Shown here: positions 36,352 through 45,050 of the stretch, one piece after another | Position numbering within the stretch: the stretch's first letter is position 1 | How the letters are laid out: every line of letters starts with the position of its first letter | Assembly: GCF_900290235.1 (NCBI RefSeq) | Contig: NZ_OLMK01000028.1 | Coordinates: 186,001-250,000 of the forward strand | DNA length: 64,000 nt | Reading direction: 5' to 3' | From: Streptomyces sp. MA5143a | Lineage (GTDB): Bacteria; Actinomycetota; Actinomycetes; Streptomycetales; Streptomycetaceae | Made by a program: the position numbers and the translations under genes | The notes under the pieces: generated by a model | The model's database searches: none | The model's input: the letters and a program-made list of their open reading frames with translations, nothing else | Told to the model about the DNA's origin: nothing

Positions 36352-36357
36352 CGTGTC

Positions 36358-36882
36358 ATGTCCATCGGTCACACACTCCTGGGACTCCTGGAGTCCGGGC
36401 CCCGACACGGTTACGACCTGAAGCGGGCCTTCGACGAGAAGTTCGGTCATGACCGGCCCCTGCACTACGGCCAGGTCTACTCGACGATGTCGCGGCTGCT
36501 GAAGAACGGCCTGGTCGAGGTCGACGGCATCGAGCCCGGCGGCGGTCCCGAGCGCAAGCGGTACGCGATCACCGAGGCGGGCATCACGGATGTCCAGCGG
36601 TGGCTCGCCACGCCGGAGAAGCCGGAGCCGTACCTCCAGTCGACCCTCTACACGAAGGTCGTGCTCGCCCTGCTCACCCACCGGGACGCGGCGGACATCC
36701 TCGACACCCAGCGCTCCGAGCACCTGCGCATGATGCGCATCCTCACCGACCGCAAACGCAAGGGCGATCTCGCCGATCAACTGATCTGCGACCACGCCCT
36801 GTTCCATCTGGAGGCCGACCTGCGATGGCTGGAGCTGACCGCCGCCCGACTGGGCAAGCTGGCCGAGGTGGTGACCCGATGA
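36358..36882 (+). CDS. PadR-family transcriptional regulator
   Basis: 174 aa. The winged helix is 'SIGHTLLGLLESGPRHGYDLKRAFDEKFGHDRPLHYGQVYSTMSRLLKNGLVEVDGIEPGGGPERKRYAITEAG' (residues 2-76), the classic PadR block with Tyr in the HxxYxL segment. A C-terminal helical dimerisation domain (Vir_act_alpha_C type) follows. It is the first gene of an operon with an ABC transporter (ATGA overlap at 36879), so it likely represses a drug- or peptide-export operon that its ligand induces. Confidence 0.94.
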   Translation: MSIGHTLLGLLESGPRHGYDLKRAFDEKFGHDRPLHYGQVYSTMSRLLKNGLVEVDGIEPGGGPERKRYAITEAGITDVQRWLATPEKPEPYLQSTLYTKVVLALLTHRDAADILDTQRSEHLRMMRILTDRKRKGDLADQLICDHALFHLEADLRWLELTAARLGKLAEVVTR

Positions 36883-37571
36883 CCCCGCCGCCCGCCGGCT
36901 CCCTGCTCGTCGCGACCGATCTGCGCAAGGCCTACGGCCCGACCACCGCGCTGGACGGCGCCGGGTTCTCCATCCACCCCGGCGAGGTCGTCGCGGTGAT
37001 GGGGCCCTCCGGCTCCGGCAAGTCGACCCTGCTGCACTGTCTCGCCGGGATCGTGACGCCCGACTCCGGGTCGATCACGTACAACGGCCACGAGATGGCC
37101 ACCATGAACGACGCCCAGCGCAGCGCCCTGCGGCGCAGCGAGTTCGGCTTCGTCTTCCAGTTCGGCCGGTTGGTGCCCGAGCTGACCTGCGTGGAGAACG
37201 TGGCGCTGCCGCTGCGGCTGAACGGCACCTCCCGCAAGGAGGCCGAGCGGACGGCGCTGTCCTGGATGGCACGCCTTGAGGTCGACGACCTCGCCCGCAA
37301 GCGCCCCGGCGAGGTCTCCGGAGGTCAGGGCCAGCGGGTCGCCGTCGCCCGGGCGCTGGTCACCGGTCCGCGGGTGCTGTTCGCGGACGAACCCACCGGC
37401 GCGCTCGACTCGCTGAACGGCGAGCGGGTGATGGAGCTGCTCACGGAGGCCGCCCGGTCCGCCAACGCCGCGGTCGTCCTGGTCACCCACGAGGCGCGGG
37501 TGGCCGCGTACTCCGACCGCGAGATCGTCGTACGGGACGGGAAGTCGCGGGACATGGAGCGCGTCATATGA
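36879..37571 (+). CDS. ABC transporter ATP-binding protein (MacB/LolD type)
   Basis: 230 aa. Walker A 'GPSGSGKST' (about 44-52), Q-loop 'VFQFGRLVPELT', signature 'EVSGGQGQRVAVARAL' (an unusual GGQGQ), Walker B 'VLFADEPTGALD' and switch 'VLVTHEAR'. The 'EPTGALD' block and length place it with the MacB/LolD/BceA exporters that pair with FtsX-like permeases, as the next gene is. Start by ATGA overlap with padR; next gene overlaps by ATGA. Confidence 0.95.
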   Translation: MTPPPAGSLLVATDLRKAYGPTTALDGAGFSIHPGEVVAVMGPSGSGKSTLLHCLAGIVTPDSGSITYNGHEMATMNDAQRSALRRSEFGFVFQFGRLVPELTCVENVALPLRLNGTSRKEAERTALSWMARLEVDDLARKRPGEVSGGQGQRVAVARALVTGPRVLFADEPTGALDSLNGERVMELLTEAARSANAAVVLVTHEARVAAYSDREIVVRDGKSRDMERVI

Positions 37572-39925
37572 GGTCCGCCGTGGTCGGTCAGTGGTACCGG
37601 GACCTGGCGATGGGTGTGCGGTTCACCTTCACCGGGGGCCGTGAGGGGTGGGTGCGCGCCGTGCTCACCGCGTTCGGTGTGGGCCTCGGTGTGGCGCTGC
37701 TCCTGCTCACCGCGGCCGTGCCGAACGTGCTGTCCGCGCGGGACGCCCGCGAGGAGGCCCGGCAGGACCGGGGCATCGGCTACCTCGAGAACAACACCGA
37801 GTCCAAGCCGACCGACAGAAGTCTGCTCATCGCCGACACGGACACCGAGTACCAGTACCAGGAGATCCGCGGACGGCTCCTCGAACCCGAGGGCGCCGAC
37901 GCGCCGCTGCCGCCGGGGGTCGCGAAGTTGCCCGCTCCCGGCGAGATGGTCGTCTCCCCCGCCCTCTCCGAACTGCTGGGCTCCGACGCCGGGAAGCTGC
38001 TGCGCGAGCGGCTGCCGTACAAGACGGTGGGGACCGTCGGCCAGGCCGGGCTCATCGGCTCGGGCGACCTCAGCTACTACGCCGGTGCCAAGGGGCTCGG
38101 CGAGCGGCTCGACGGCTCGGTGGTGGCCCGCATCGATCGGTTCGGTGCCTCGACGGACCAGCCCGAGCAGGAGCTCGACCCGATCCTGCTGCTGCTCATC
38201 GTGGTCGTCTTCACGGTGCTGCTGATGCCGGTCGCCGTCTTCATCGCCACGGCCGTACGGTTCGGCGGCGAGCGGCGCGACCGCAGGCTCGCGGCGCTGC
38301 GGCTGGTCGGCTCCGACAGCCGGATGACCCGTCGGATCGCGGCGGGCGAGGCCCTCGCCGGGTCCGTGCTGGGGCTGCTCTTCGGGACGGGGTTCTTCCT
38401 GGTCGGCAGGGAGGTCGCCGGTTCGGTCGAGGTGTTCGGCGTCAGCGTGTTCCCCAGCGACCTCAACCCCTCCCCCGCTCTGGCGCTGCTGGTCGCGCTC
38501 GCCGTGCCGGCCGCCGCCGTCCTCGTCACGCTGTTCGCGCTGCGCGGCGTCGTCATCGAACCCCTCGGTGTGGTCCGCACGGCCAAACCCGCCCGCCGCA
38601 GGCTCTGGTGGCGGCTGCTGCTGCCGCTCGGCGGCCTCGCCCTGCTCTACCCGATGCTCGGCCAGGGCTCGGAGAACGGCGAGTTCAACGAATACCTGGT
38701 GACCGGCGGTGTCGTCCTGCTGCTCTTCGGCATCACGGCGCTGCTGCCCTGGGCCGTCGAGGCCTTCGTCGCCCGGCTCGGCTCCGGCTCGGTCTCCTGG
38801 CAACTCGCCGTCCGCCGACTCCAGTTGAGCAGCGGTTCGGCGGCCCGCATGGTCAACGGCATCGCGGTGGCGGTGGCCGGCGCGATCGCCCTGCAGATGC
38901 TGTTCGCCGGGGTCGAGGGCCGGTTCACGGCGTCGACAGGCAAGGACACCTCACGCGCCCGGCTGGAGCTGGCCCTCCCGCAGGACGGTTCGATGATCGG
39001 CGTCGGGGAGAAGCTGAGGGGGGTCAAGGGCGCGGCGACCACCGCGGCGCTGTCCACGACGCAGGTGGCCGCCACCGCCAAGGACCCCGAGCAGTGGCTG
39101 GGGGTGACCGTCGGCGACTGCGCCGCCCTGCGCGAGCTCGCGAGGATCCCCTCGTGCCACGACGGCGACGTCTTCGTGGTGCCCGACCCGACCGACCCGA
39201 CCGCGGCGAACCTCGCCACCGCGGGCCGCACCGTGTACTTCGGCCCGTCCTACAGCGGGGAGGAGCCGCCGGGCGCCGAGATCGCCTGGAAGCTGCCGGC
39301 CGGGATGAGGAAGGCGTCCGAGCGCGCCGACTCCCTGATGCCGGGGGCGTGGGGGCTGCTGGTGACCCCGGGCGCCCTGCCCGCGAAGACCGCGTCGGAC
39401 TTCACCAGCACCGTGTACGTACGGCCGGATCCGGCTGTCCCGGACGCGCTCGACGAGGTGCGCAACGCGGCCGTGGCGATCGATCCGCTCATCCGGACCT
39501 GGGAGTGGGAGTCGACCCAGCAGGCGGAGCAGTTCACGGACATCCGCACCGGACTCCTGGTCGGCGCGACCGCCGTCCTCGTCTTGATCGGCGCCAGCCT
39601 CCTCGTCTCCCAGCTGGAGCAGCTGAGGGAACGCAGGAAGCTGCTGTCCGCGCTGGTCGCGTTCGGCACCCGCCGCCGCACCCTCGGGCTGTCCGTGCTG
39701 TGGCAGACGGCGATCCCGATCACCCTCGGCCTCGTCCTGGCCCTGGCGGTCGGCCTGACCCTGGGCGCCGTCCTGCTGAAGATGACGAACGCCTCCGTGA
39801 GCGTCGACTGGGCGAGCGTGCTGTCGATGGCAGGCATCGGCGCGGGTGTCGTCGTCCTGGTCACGGCCCTGAGCATGCCGCCGCTGCTGAGGCTGATGCG
39901 GCCGGAGGGGCTCCGCACGGAGTAG
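37568..39925 (+). CDS. FtsX-like ABC transporter permease
   Basis: 785 aa. An N-terminal transmembrane helix ('VRAVLTAFGVGLGVALLLLTAAVP'), an extracytoplasmic domain, then a bundle of three helices around residues 205-330 ('LLLIVVVFTVLLMPVAVFIATAV', 'GEALAGSVLGLLFGTGFFLVG') in one FtsX unit. A second unit begins about 410 ('LAVRRLQLSSGSAARMVNGIAVAVAGAIALQML'), and the three C-terminal helices lie near 680-780. The duplicated FtsX organisation is typical of large exporters in actinobacteria. Substrate unknown; the operon layout suggests export or sensing of an antimicrobial compound under PadR. Confidence 0.92.
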   Translation: MRSAVVGQWYRDLAMGVRFTFTGGREGWVRAVLTAFGVGLGVALLLLTAAVPNVLSARDAREEARQDRGIGYLENNTESKPTDRSLLIADTDTEYQYQEIRGRLLEPEGADAPLPPGVAKLPAPGEMVVSPALSELLGSDAGKLLRERLPYKTVGTVGQAGLIGSGDLSYYAGAKGLGERLDGSVVARIDRFGASTDQPEQELDPILLLLIVVVFTVLLMPVAVFIATAVRFGGERRDRRLAALRLVGSDSRMTRRIAAGEALAGSVLGLLFGTGFFLVGREVAGSVEVFGVSVFPSDLNPSPALALLVALAVPAAAVLVTLFALRGVVIEPLGVVRTAKPARRRLWWRLLLPLGGLALLYPMLGQGSENGEFNEYLVTGGVVLLLFGITALLPWAVEAFVARLGSGSVSWQLAVRRLQLSSGSAARMVNGIAVAVAGAIALQMLFAGVEGRFTASTGKDTSRARLELALPQDGSMIGVGEKLRGVKGAATTAALSTTQVAATAKDPEQWLGVTVGDCAALRELARIPSCHDGDVFVVPDPTDPTAANLATAGRTVYFGPSYSGEEPPGAEIAWKLPAGMRKASERADSLMPGAWGLLVTPGALPAKTASDFTSTVYVRPDPAVPDALDEVRNAAVAIDPLIRTWEWESTQQAEQFTDIRTGLLVGATAVLVLIGASLLVSQLEQLRERRKLLSALVAFGTRRRTLGLSVLWQTAIPITLGLVLALAVGLTLGAVLLKMTNASVSVDWASVLSMAGIGAGVVVLVTALSMPPLLRLMRPEGLRTE

Positions 39926-39957
39926 ACGGAGCGGTCCGGCCCGTTCGCGAGGCGCGG

Positions 39958-40905
39958 CTACAGCACCCGGACCGGCAACGGCCGCAGCGCTTCCCTGAGC
40001 GCTGCGGCCAGTTCCTCGTACTCGGCCCCGCGCGCCGCTCCCGCCCTCATGGCGAGGGCGACGCGGCGGCTCGGGGCCGGGTGCGCGAAGCGTCCCGTCA
40101 GCAGCTGGGGGTTCCGGCTGGTCTCCACCGTCACGGCGGTGCGCGGCAACAGGGTCACCCCGAGTCCGCCGGCGACGAGCTGGACGAGGGTGGAGAGACC
40201 GGCCGCGGTCGTGGTGACGGGGACGTCGTCGCGACCGGCCTCCCGGCAGATGTCGAGGGCCTGGTCGCGCAGGCAGTGGCCCTCGTCGAGCAGCAACAGG
40301 TTGAGCGCGCGCAGCACCTCGCGGGGGATGCCCTGCCGGCCGCCCAGTTCATGGCCGAGCGGGGTGACGAGCACGAAGTCCTCGTCGAACAGCGGCAGTT
40401 CGGTGACGCCGGGGACGCCCAGCGGCACGGCGAGGAGCAGCAGGTCGAGACGGCCGGTGGTGAGGCCGTCGAGCAGGTTCGCGGTCTGCTCCTCGTGCAC
40501 CTGGAGGTCGAGGTCCGGGTAGCGCTCGTGGACGAGGTTGAGGACCGTCGGCAGCAGATACGGCGCCACCGTGGGGATCACGCCCAGGCGCAGCGCCCCG
40601 GTGAACGGCGCCCGCACCGCCTCGGCCTCCTCCATCAGCGCCGCCACCTCCGCCAGCACCGCCCGCGCCCGTACGGCAAGGCGCTCGCCGGCGGGCGAGA
40701 GCAGCACCTTGCGGGTGGTCCGCTCGACCAGCGTCACGCCCAGCGTCTCCTCCAGCGCGGAGACCGCGCCGGACAGGGCGGGCTGGCTCATCCCTATCGC
40801 GGTCGCGGCGTCCCGGAAGTGCAGATGCTCGGCGACGGCCGCGAAGGCCCGCAACTGGGAGAGGCTGGGCCGGCGACGGACGGCACCGTTCACGGGAGGC
40901 CGCAC
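39958..40905 (-). CDS. oxyR: OxyR, peroxide-sensing LysR regulator
   Basis: 315 aa. The LysR HTH is 'PSLSQLRAFAAVAEHLHFRDAATAIGMSQPALSGAVSALEETLGVTLVERTTRKVLLSPAGE' (13-75). The regulatory domain has Cys 211 and Cys 220 in 'LDEGHCLRDQALDIC', the disulfide switch of OxyR. 'GHELGGRQGIPREVLRALNLLLL' precedes it. The start is GTG 40905 with AGGTGGGG upstream. It faces ahpC across 163 nt, the arrangement in which OxyR is known to activate ahpCD in Streptomyces. Confidence 0.94.
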   Translation of the reverse strand: MRPPVNGAVRRRPSLSQLRAFAAVAEHLHFRDAATAIGMSQPALSGAVSALEETLGVTLVERTTRKVLLSPAGERLAVRARAVLAEVAALMEEAEAVRAPFTGALRLGVIPTVAPYLLPTVLNLVHERYPDLDLQVHEEQTANLLDGLTTGRLDLLLLAVPLGVPGVTELPLFDEDFVLVTPLGHELGGRQGIPREVLRALNLLLLDEGHCLRDQALDICREAGRDDVPVTTTAAGLSTLVQLVAGGLGVTLLPRTAVTVETSRNPQLLTGRFAHPAPSRRVALAMRAGAARGAEYEELAAALREALRPLPVRVL

Positions 40906-41068
40906 CTATGACCCCACCTTTCACTGACAGTCACTGATAACTACATTCGATCAACCCGACCGAGTGTAGCTATTTCATTGATCAATGCACCCTGTGCCAC
41001 CATCGTGATCGTCCAACCCGTCGGAAACCCCTGGTCCAAGGGGTGTTTTCGCGTTGCAAGGAGAGCCT
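40906..41068. promoter_or_regulatory. oxyR-ahpC divergent control region
   Basis: An inverted repeat CTACA (40941-40945) and TGTAG (40965-40969) lies in a stretch rich in A/T. The perfect palindrome ATTGATCAAT (40977-40986) and a tandem TCACTGA at 40921-40936 are also present. The ahpC ribosome site AAGGAGA is at 41057-41063. OxyR of Streptomyces is known to bind the shared oxyR/ahpC promoter; the CTACA...TGTAG element is the best candidate for the site. Confidence 0.55.
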
Positions 41069-41623
41069 GTGCTCACTGTCGGTGACAAGTTCCCCGAGTT
41101 CGATCTGATGGCCTGTGTCTCGCTGGAGAAGGGCGAGGAGTTCGAGCGGATCAACCACAAGACCTACGAGGGTCGGTGGAAGATCGTGTTCGCGTGGCCC
41201 AAGGACTTCACCTTCGTGTGTCCCACCGAGATCGCCGCGTTCGGCAGGCTGAACGACGAGTTCGCCGACCGCGACGCCCAGGTCCTCGGCTTCTCCGGCG
41301 ACTCCGAGTTCGTCCACCACGCCTGGCGCAAGGACCACGACGACCTGCGCGACCTGCCGTTCCCGATGATGGCCGACTCCCGGCACGAGCTGATGCGGGA
41401 CCTCGGCATCGAGGACGAGGAGGGCTTCGCCAAGCGCGCGGTGTTCATCGTGGACCAGAACAACGAGATCCAGTTCGCCATGGTGACCGCGGGGTCGGTG
41501 GGCCGTAACCCCAAGGAGGTCCTGCGGGTCCTGGACGCCCTGCAGACCGACGAGCTCTGCCCGTGCAACTGGAGCAAGGGCGACGAGACACTGGACCCCG
41601 TCAAGCTGCTGGCCGGGGAGTGA
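41069..41623 (+). CDS. ahpC: Alkyl hydroperoxide reductase AhpC (peroxiredoxin)
   Basis: 184 aa, reducing H2O2 and organic peroxides. The peroxidatic Cys 51 lies in '[15 protein letters not shown]', and the resolving cysteines are in the C-terminal '[17 protein letters not shown]'. '[14 protein letters not shown]' and '[14 protein letters not shown]' are the other conserved blocks. The 'CPCNW' end is the variant used with AhpD instead of AhpF in actinobacteria. The GTG at 41069 has AAGGAGA 5-6 nt upstream. Seven nucleotides separate it from ahpD. Confidence 0.96.
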   Translation: MLTVGDKFPEFDLMACVSLEKGEEFERINHKTYEGRWKIVFAWPKDFTFVCPTEIAAFGRLNDEFADRDAQVLGFSGDSEFVHHAWRKDHDDLRDLPFPMMADSRHELMRDLGIEDEEGFAKRAVFIVDQNNEIQFAMVTAGSVGRNPKEVLRVLDALQTDELCPCNWSKGDETLDPVKLLAGE

Positions 41624-41630
41624 GGCTGCC

Positions 41631-42164
41631 GTGTCCCTCGACGCTCTGAAGTCCGCGATACCGGACTACGCCAAGGACCTCCGTCTCAACCTGGGGTCCG
41701 TCATCGGCAACTCCGAGCTGCCCGCGCAGCAGCTGTGGGGCACCGTGCTCGCCACCGCGATCGCCTCGCGGTCGGCGGTGGTGCTGCGGGAGCTCGCGCC
41801 GGAGGCGAGGGCGAACCTGTCGCCCGAGGCCTATACGGCGGCGAAGTCCGCGGCGGCGGTGATGGCGATGAACAACGTCTTCTACCGGACGCGCCATCTG
41901 CTCTCGGACCACGAGTACGGCAATCTGCGGGCCGGGCTGCGGATGAACGTGCTCGGCAACCCCGGGGTCGACAAGGTCGACTTCGAGCTGTGGTCGTTCG
42001 CGGTGTCCGCGATCAACGGGTGCGGACTGTGCCTCGACTCGCACGAGCAGGTCCTGCGGAAGGCCGGGGTCGACCGGGAGACCGTGCAGGAGGCGTTCAA
42101 GATCGCGTCGGTGATCGAGGCGGTGGGGGTCACGCTGGAGGCGGAGTCGATTCTCTGCGATTAG
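41631..42164 (+). CDS. ahpD: AhpD, alkylhydroperoxidase reductant of AhpC
   Basis: 177 aa, GTG start. The active site is '[17 protein letters not shown]' with Cys 131, Cys 134 and His 138, the CxxC-His proton-relay of AhpD. 'AVSAING' and '[16 protein letters not shown]' fit the all-helical fold. It transfers electrons from lipoamide/E2-type donors to AhpC. Coexpressed with ahpC under OxyR. Confidence 0.96.
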   Translation: MSLDALKSAIPDYAKDLRLNLGSVIGNSELPAQQLWGTVLATAIASRSAVVLRELAPEARANLSPEAYTAAKSAAAVMAMNNVFYRTRHLLSDHEYGNLRAGLRMNVLGNPGVDKVDFELWSFAVSAINGCGLCLDSHEQVLRKAGVDRETVQEAFKIASVIEAVGVTLEAESILCD

Positions 42165-42226
42165 GCCGTCGGCCGCCTTGCGGGTGAGGGGTGCGGGTGG
42201 TGTCGGCGGCTGCGGGTGCGTGGGGG

Positions 42227-42256
42227 TTGTTCGCGCAGTTCCCCGCGCCCCTGAAG
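42227..42256. repeat. Streptomyces CGCAGTTCCCCGCGCCCC repeat unit
   Basis: Single copy preceded by TTGTT, between ahpD and the methyltransferase gene. The sequence following it (GGTGGCCTGC...GCAGGCCACC, 42257-42289) forms a hairpin that may terminate ahpCD. Confidence 0.7.
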
Positions 42257-42362
42257 GTGGCCTGCGGCCCCTTCAGGACGCAGGCCACCCGAGGCACCGG
42301 GGCGCGGGCCCACTGAAAAAACGCTCGCGTCCCGGGCGCCCCCCTCGGCACAATCCCTGCCC

Positions 42363-43151
42363 ATGACCGGTCTCCCCTCCCCCACCTCCCCCACGTTCGA
42401 GGAGCTCGTCGCCGAAGGCGACGCCGTGCCCACCGAGGGGTGGGACTTCTCGTGGTTCGAGGGGCGGGCCACCGAGGCCCGGCCCTCGTGGGGGTACGCG
42501 CGGGGGATGGCCGAGCGGCTGGGGCGGGCGTCGGCCGCACTGGACATCCAGACCGGGGGCGGAGAGGTGCTGGACTCCGCCCCTCGGCTGCCCCGGCTGA
42601 CCGTCGCCACCGAAGGGTGGCCGCCGAACGTCGCCAAGGCCACCGCCCTGCTGCATCCGCGCGGGGCGGTGGTCGTCGCCAGCCCGGAGGACGCGCCGCT
42701 GCCCTTCGCGGACGGGGCCTTCGACCTGGTCACCAGCCGGCACCCGGTCCAGGCGCACTGGGCGGAGATCGCCCGCGTGCTCAAGCCCGGCGGCACCTAC
42801 TTCGCCCAGCACGTGGGGCCCGCCAGCGTCTTCGAACTCGTCGAGCACTTCACCGGCCCCCCGCCGGACGAGGTCCGCGCCGGCCGGGACCCGCGACGGG
42901 AGCGCGCCGGCGCCGAGGCGGCGGGGCTGGAGATCGTGGATCTGCGGGCCGAGCGGCTCCGGATGGAGTTCTACGACATCGCCGCCGTCGTGCACTTCCT
43001 GAAGAAGGTCGTCTGGATGGTGCCCGGCTTCACCGTCGACGCGTATCTGCCCCAGCTGCGCTCCCTCCACGAGCGGATCCGGAGCGAGGGGTGTTTCGTC
43101 GCCCACAGCGCCCGCCACCTCTTCGAGGCGCGCAAGCCGACGCAGGTCTAG
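42363..43151 (+). CDS. SAM-dependent methyltransferase (class I)
   Basis: 262 aa. Methyltransferase motifs: 'ALDIQTGGGEVL' (motif I with the Gly-rich loop), 'LTVATEGWPPNVAKA' (motif II), 'LPFADGAFDLVTSRHPVQAHWAEIARVLKPGGTYFAQHVG' (motifs III-IV and the post-motif). Residues 1-55 form an N-terminal helical cap with 'EGWDFSWFEGRATEARPSWGYA'. The family occurs across Streptomyces without a known substrate; Arg/Trp in the cap suggest a small-molecule acceptor. No pathway context. Followed by the hairpin at 43167. Confidence 0.87.
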   Translation: MTGLPSPTSPTFEELVAEGDAVPTEGWDFSWFEGRATEARPSWGYARGMAERLGRASAALDIQTGGGEVLDSAPRLPRLTVATEGWPPNVAKATALLHPRGAVVVASPEDAPLPFADGAFDLVTSRHPVQAHWAEIARVLKPGGTYFAQHVGPASVFELVEHFTGPPPDEVRAGRDPRRERAGAEAAGLEIVDLRAERLRMEFYDIAAVVHFLKKVVWMVPGFTVDAYLPQLRSLHERIRSEGCFVAHSARHLFEARKPTQV

Positions 43152-43166
43152 CCGGTCCTGCGCTGC

Positions 43167-43188
43167 GGAAGCCGCGCCCGCGGCCTTC
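43167..43188 (+). terminator. Hairpin after the methyltransferase gene
   Basis: GGAAGCCGCG (43167-43176) pairs with CGCGGCTTCC (43179-43188); the innermost pairs must open to give a loop. It is followed by CTTT. Position 15 nt beyond the stop supports a terminator. Confidence 0.6.
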
Positions 43189-43660
43189 CCTTTCGCCAAC
43201 TTCGGTCAGGGGCAACGGCACTTCGGGGCGCCTGCGGGTGAGCCGTCCGGGTGACGGGGCGTCCGTCGCGCCCCGGCGGCGACACCTCGCCCGCTCCCTG
43301 CCCCCTCCCCGGTGTCCACATCGTTATCGCTCGCGACTTGGCGTGGATGACTACTCTCGCGTAGGTTCAGACCAAGGTAATTCGCGTGAGCAAAGCTGCG
43401 CGGGCGGTACCGCGCAGTGGAGGGGGCTGCGCGGTGCCGTGAACCAGGGGCCGCGCCGGCCATGACGGCGGCCGTCCGTCAAGCGGGCGTTCCGGGGCCG
43501 CTTCACCCACACGAGCAAGCTCCACCCTCCCTCCCCGAGAGTCGCACAAGAATGCGCGAACCTCATGAATCCATCAGGATTCCTTCCCTTCCCCTTGGAA
43601 TCGGTCGCGATCCAGCCATGATCACCGCTCGATCACACCCTGAATGACCGCTTCCGCGCT
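43189..43660. other. Long gap upstream of the ncRNA candidate and uppS
   Basis: No gene is seen. A/T-rich patches with ATCGTTATCGCTCG (43320-43333) and GACCAAGGTAATTCG (43370-43384) may be promoters. GTACCGCGCAG...CTGCGCGGTGC pairs 43410-43438, giving a hairpin. The bases 43555-43650 are the A/T-richest of this stretch, with a short inverted repeat ATGAATCC/GGATT near 43563-43583. Confidence 0.35.
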
Positions 43661-43679
43661 CACCCTGGCGCTGTCGTCC

Positions 43680-43794
43680 GACTCCGCAGAGTAGTTGTGG
43701 CACGCCGATGCACGCAGCATCACTCACGAAGGGTTATGGTGGAAACCCCCCCTCGGGCCGGTCCGTCTCCCCCCCACGGACCGGCCCGTTTTTT
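43680..43794 (+). ncRNA. Candidate small RNA or leader with C-rich loops
   Basis: The region ends in a textbook terminator (43754-43794). Upstream lies a potential hairpin GGGTT/AACCC (43731-43750) and a C7 run (43746-43752), and the terminator loop holds another C-run. Two hairpins with runs of six or more cytosines are the description of the actinobacterial 6C RNA, but I cannot confirm that the primary sequence matches. It could instead be an attenuated leader for uppS, whose coding region starts 146 nt later. Start of the RNA is guessed. Confidence 0.4.
43754..43794 (+). terminator. Intrinsic terminator with T6 tail, upstream of uppS
   Basis: CGGGCCGGTCCGT (43754-43766) pairs perfectly with ACGGACCGGCCCG (43776-43788), loop of C-rich 9 nt, followed by TTTTTT (43789-43794). 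This is the only T-tailed terminator of this strength in the window and is not preceded by a protein gene. Confidence 0.88.
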
Positions 43795-43939
43795 CTGCCC
43801 GTCCGCGGACACCTCTCCGCGGCCCGGGCGACGGGCCCCGGAGGGCCCCCACCCCCAACACCCCTTGGCGGACTTGGCCTCCACCACCGGTAGGCTCTGG
43901 CAACCAAGGGGACTGCCGCGACACCGGAGGGGCTTTCAC

Positions 43940-44713
43940 GTGAACCTGCGCGACACACTGCGCGGCCTGCTGGTCAAGGTCTACGCACGCAGGGTCGAGG
44001 GGCACCTCGACCACGCCCAGGTGCCCAAGCACATCGGCGTCATCATGGACGGCAACCGGCGCTGGGCGAAGGCCGCGGGTTCCACCACCGCGCAGGGACA
44101 CCGGGCCGGGGCCGACAAGATCGAGGAGTTCCTCGGCTGGTGCACCGAGACGGACGTGAAGGTCGTCACCCTCTGGCTGTTCTCCACCGACAACTTCGGC
44201 CGCCCCCAGGAGGAGCTGGTCCCGCTCTTCGGCATCATCGAGGACGTCGTGCGCTCCCTCGCCGCCGACGGCCGCTGGCGGGTGCACCACGTGGGCACCC
44301 TCGACCAGCTCCCCGGACAGCTCCAGACGGCCCTCAAGGAGTCCGAGGACGCCACCGCGCACGTCGACGGGATACTGGTCAACGTCGCCATCGGGTACGG
44401 CGGCCGCCAGGAGATCGCCGACGCCGTACGGTCCATGCTCCTCGACGCCCGGGACAAGGGCACCTCGATGGAGGAGCTCGCCGAGAGCGTCGACGTCGAC
44501 ATGATCGGCCGCCATCTGTACACCGGGGACCAGCCCGACCCGGATCTGGTGATCCGTACGAGTGGCGAGCAGCGGTTGTCCGGATTCATGCTCTGGCAGA
44601 CCGCGCACTCCGAGTACTACTTCTGCGACGTCTTCTGGCCGGCCTTCCGGAAGGTCGACTTCCTGCGCGCGCTGCGCGACTACGCCGTGCGACACCGGCG
44701 CTACGGAGGCTGA
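43940..44713 (+). CDS. uppS: Isoprenyl (undecaprenyl) diphosphate synthase
   Basis: 257 aa, cis-prenyltransferase making the C55 lipid carrier for peptidoglycan. 'HIGVIMDGNRRWAKAAG' holds the catalytic Asp and the diphosphate Arg/Arg-Trp. 'GHRAGADKIEEFLGWC' and 'TLWLFSTDNFGRP' follow, and 'PDPDLVIRTSGEQRLSGFMLWQTAHSEYYFCDVFWPAF' is the second substrate block. The GTG at 43940 has GGAGG 9 nt upstream; the open frame extends farther but across the terminator. It could be either of the two isoprenyl transferases common in streptomycetes. Confidence 0.94.
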   Translation: MNLRDTLRGLLVKVYARRVEGHLDHAQVPKHIGVIMDGNRRWAKAAGSTTAQGHRAGADKIEEFLGWCTETDVKVVTLWLFSTDNFGRPQEELVPLFGIIEDVVRSLAADGRWRVHHVGTLDQLPGQLQTALKESEDATAHVDGILVNVAIGYGGRQEIADAVRSMLLDARDKGTSMEELAESVDVDMIGRHLYTGDQPDPDLVIRTSGEQRLSGFMLWQTAHSEYYFCDVFWPAFRKVDFLRALRDYAVRHRRYGG

Positions 44714-44720
44714 GCCTCCG
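44704..44720 (+). terminator. Short hairpin over the uppS stop codon
   Basis: CGGAGGC (44704-44710) and GCCTCCG (44714-44720) flank the TGA stop, which forms the 3-nt loop. The position on the stop codon suggests a tight terminator, but the stem is short. Confidence 0.5.
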
Positions 44721-45050
44721 CGTTTCCCCCGCGTTACCGATGAGGTGCCTGCCGCCCCCTTCGCGGCAGACGTAACGAGGAGTTCACCGGGGCGCCCCCG
44801 TACGGCGTGGCATGGCGGCGCATGTTCGAGGGCATAAGCCAGTCAGGTCGACACCCGAACCACGGGTGTCGGATCTCAGCGGGCGGCTCGGGGCCGTCCG
44901 CCCGGGAGGCCCTTTGCACCAGCCCGATCGTGCGGTCACAGCACGGACGAAGCAGCGGAGGGCCGGTCACCGGCCCGTGCAACGGCGCCGTCGACCGGCC
45001 CAGTTCCATCCCGTCGCTCCCCGACCTCATCCGAGGGGGTACGTCCTTCC
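44721..45050. other. Gap between uppS and the PIN-PhoH gene
   Basis: No gene is seen. GACACCCG/CGGGTGTC (44850-44857, 44863-44870) is an 8-bp stem with a 5-nt loop; another G/C hairpin (GGGCGG...CCGCCC) follows near 44880-44902. The pair of hairpins upstream of the GTG at 45051 could be part of a leader. The ribosome site is weak. Confidence 0.35.

Noticed and set aside
37648..40911. A plus-strand frame of over 1000 codons across the permease and oxyR
   Set aside because: It overlaps the well-supported permease in another frame and runs antisense through oxyR; composition is Arg/Ala/Gly-rich with no motif.
43680..43794. Firm annotation as 6C RNA
   Set aside because: The C-rich hairpin loops fit the description, but I cannot recall or match the conserved primary sequence, so it is left as a candidate ncRNA.
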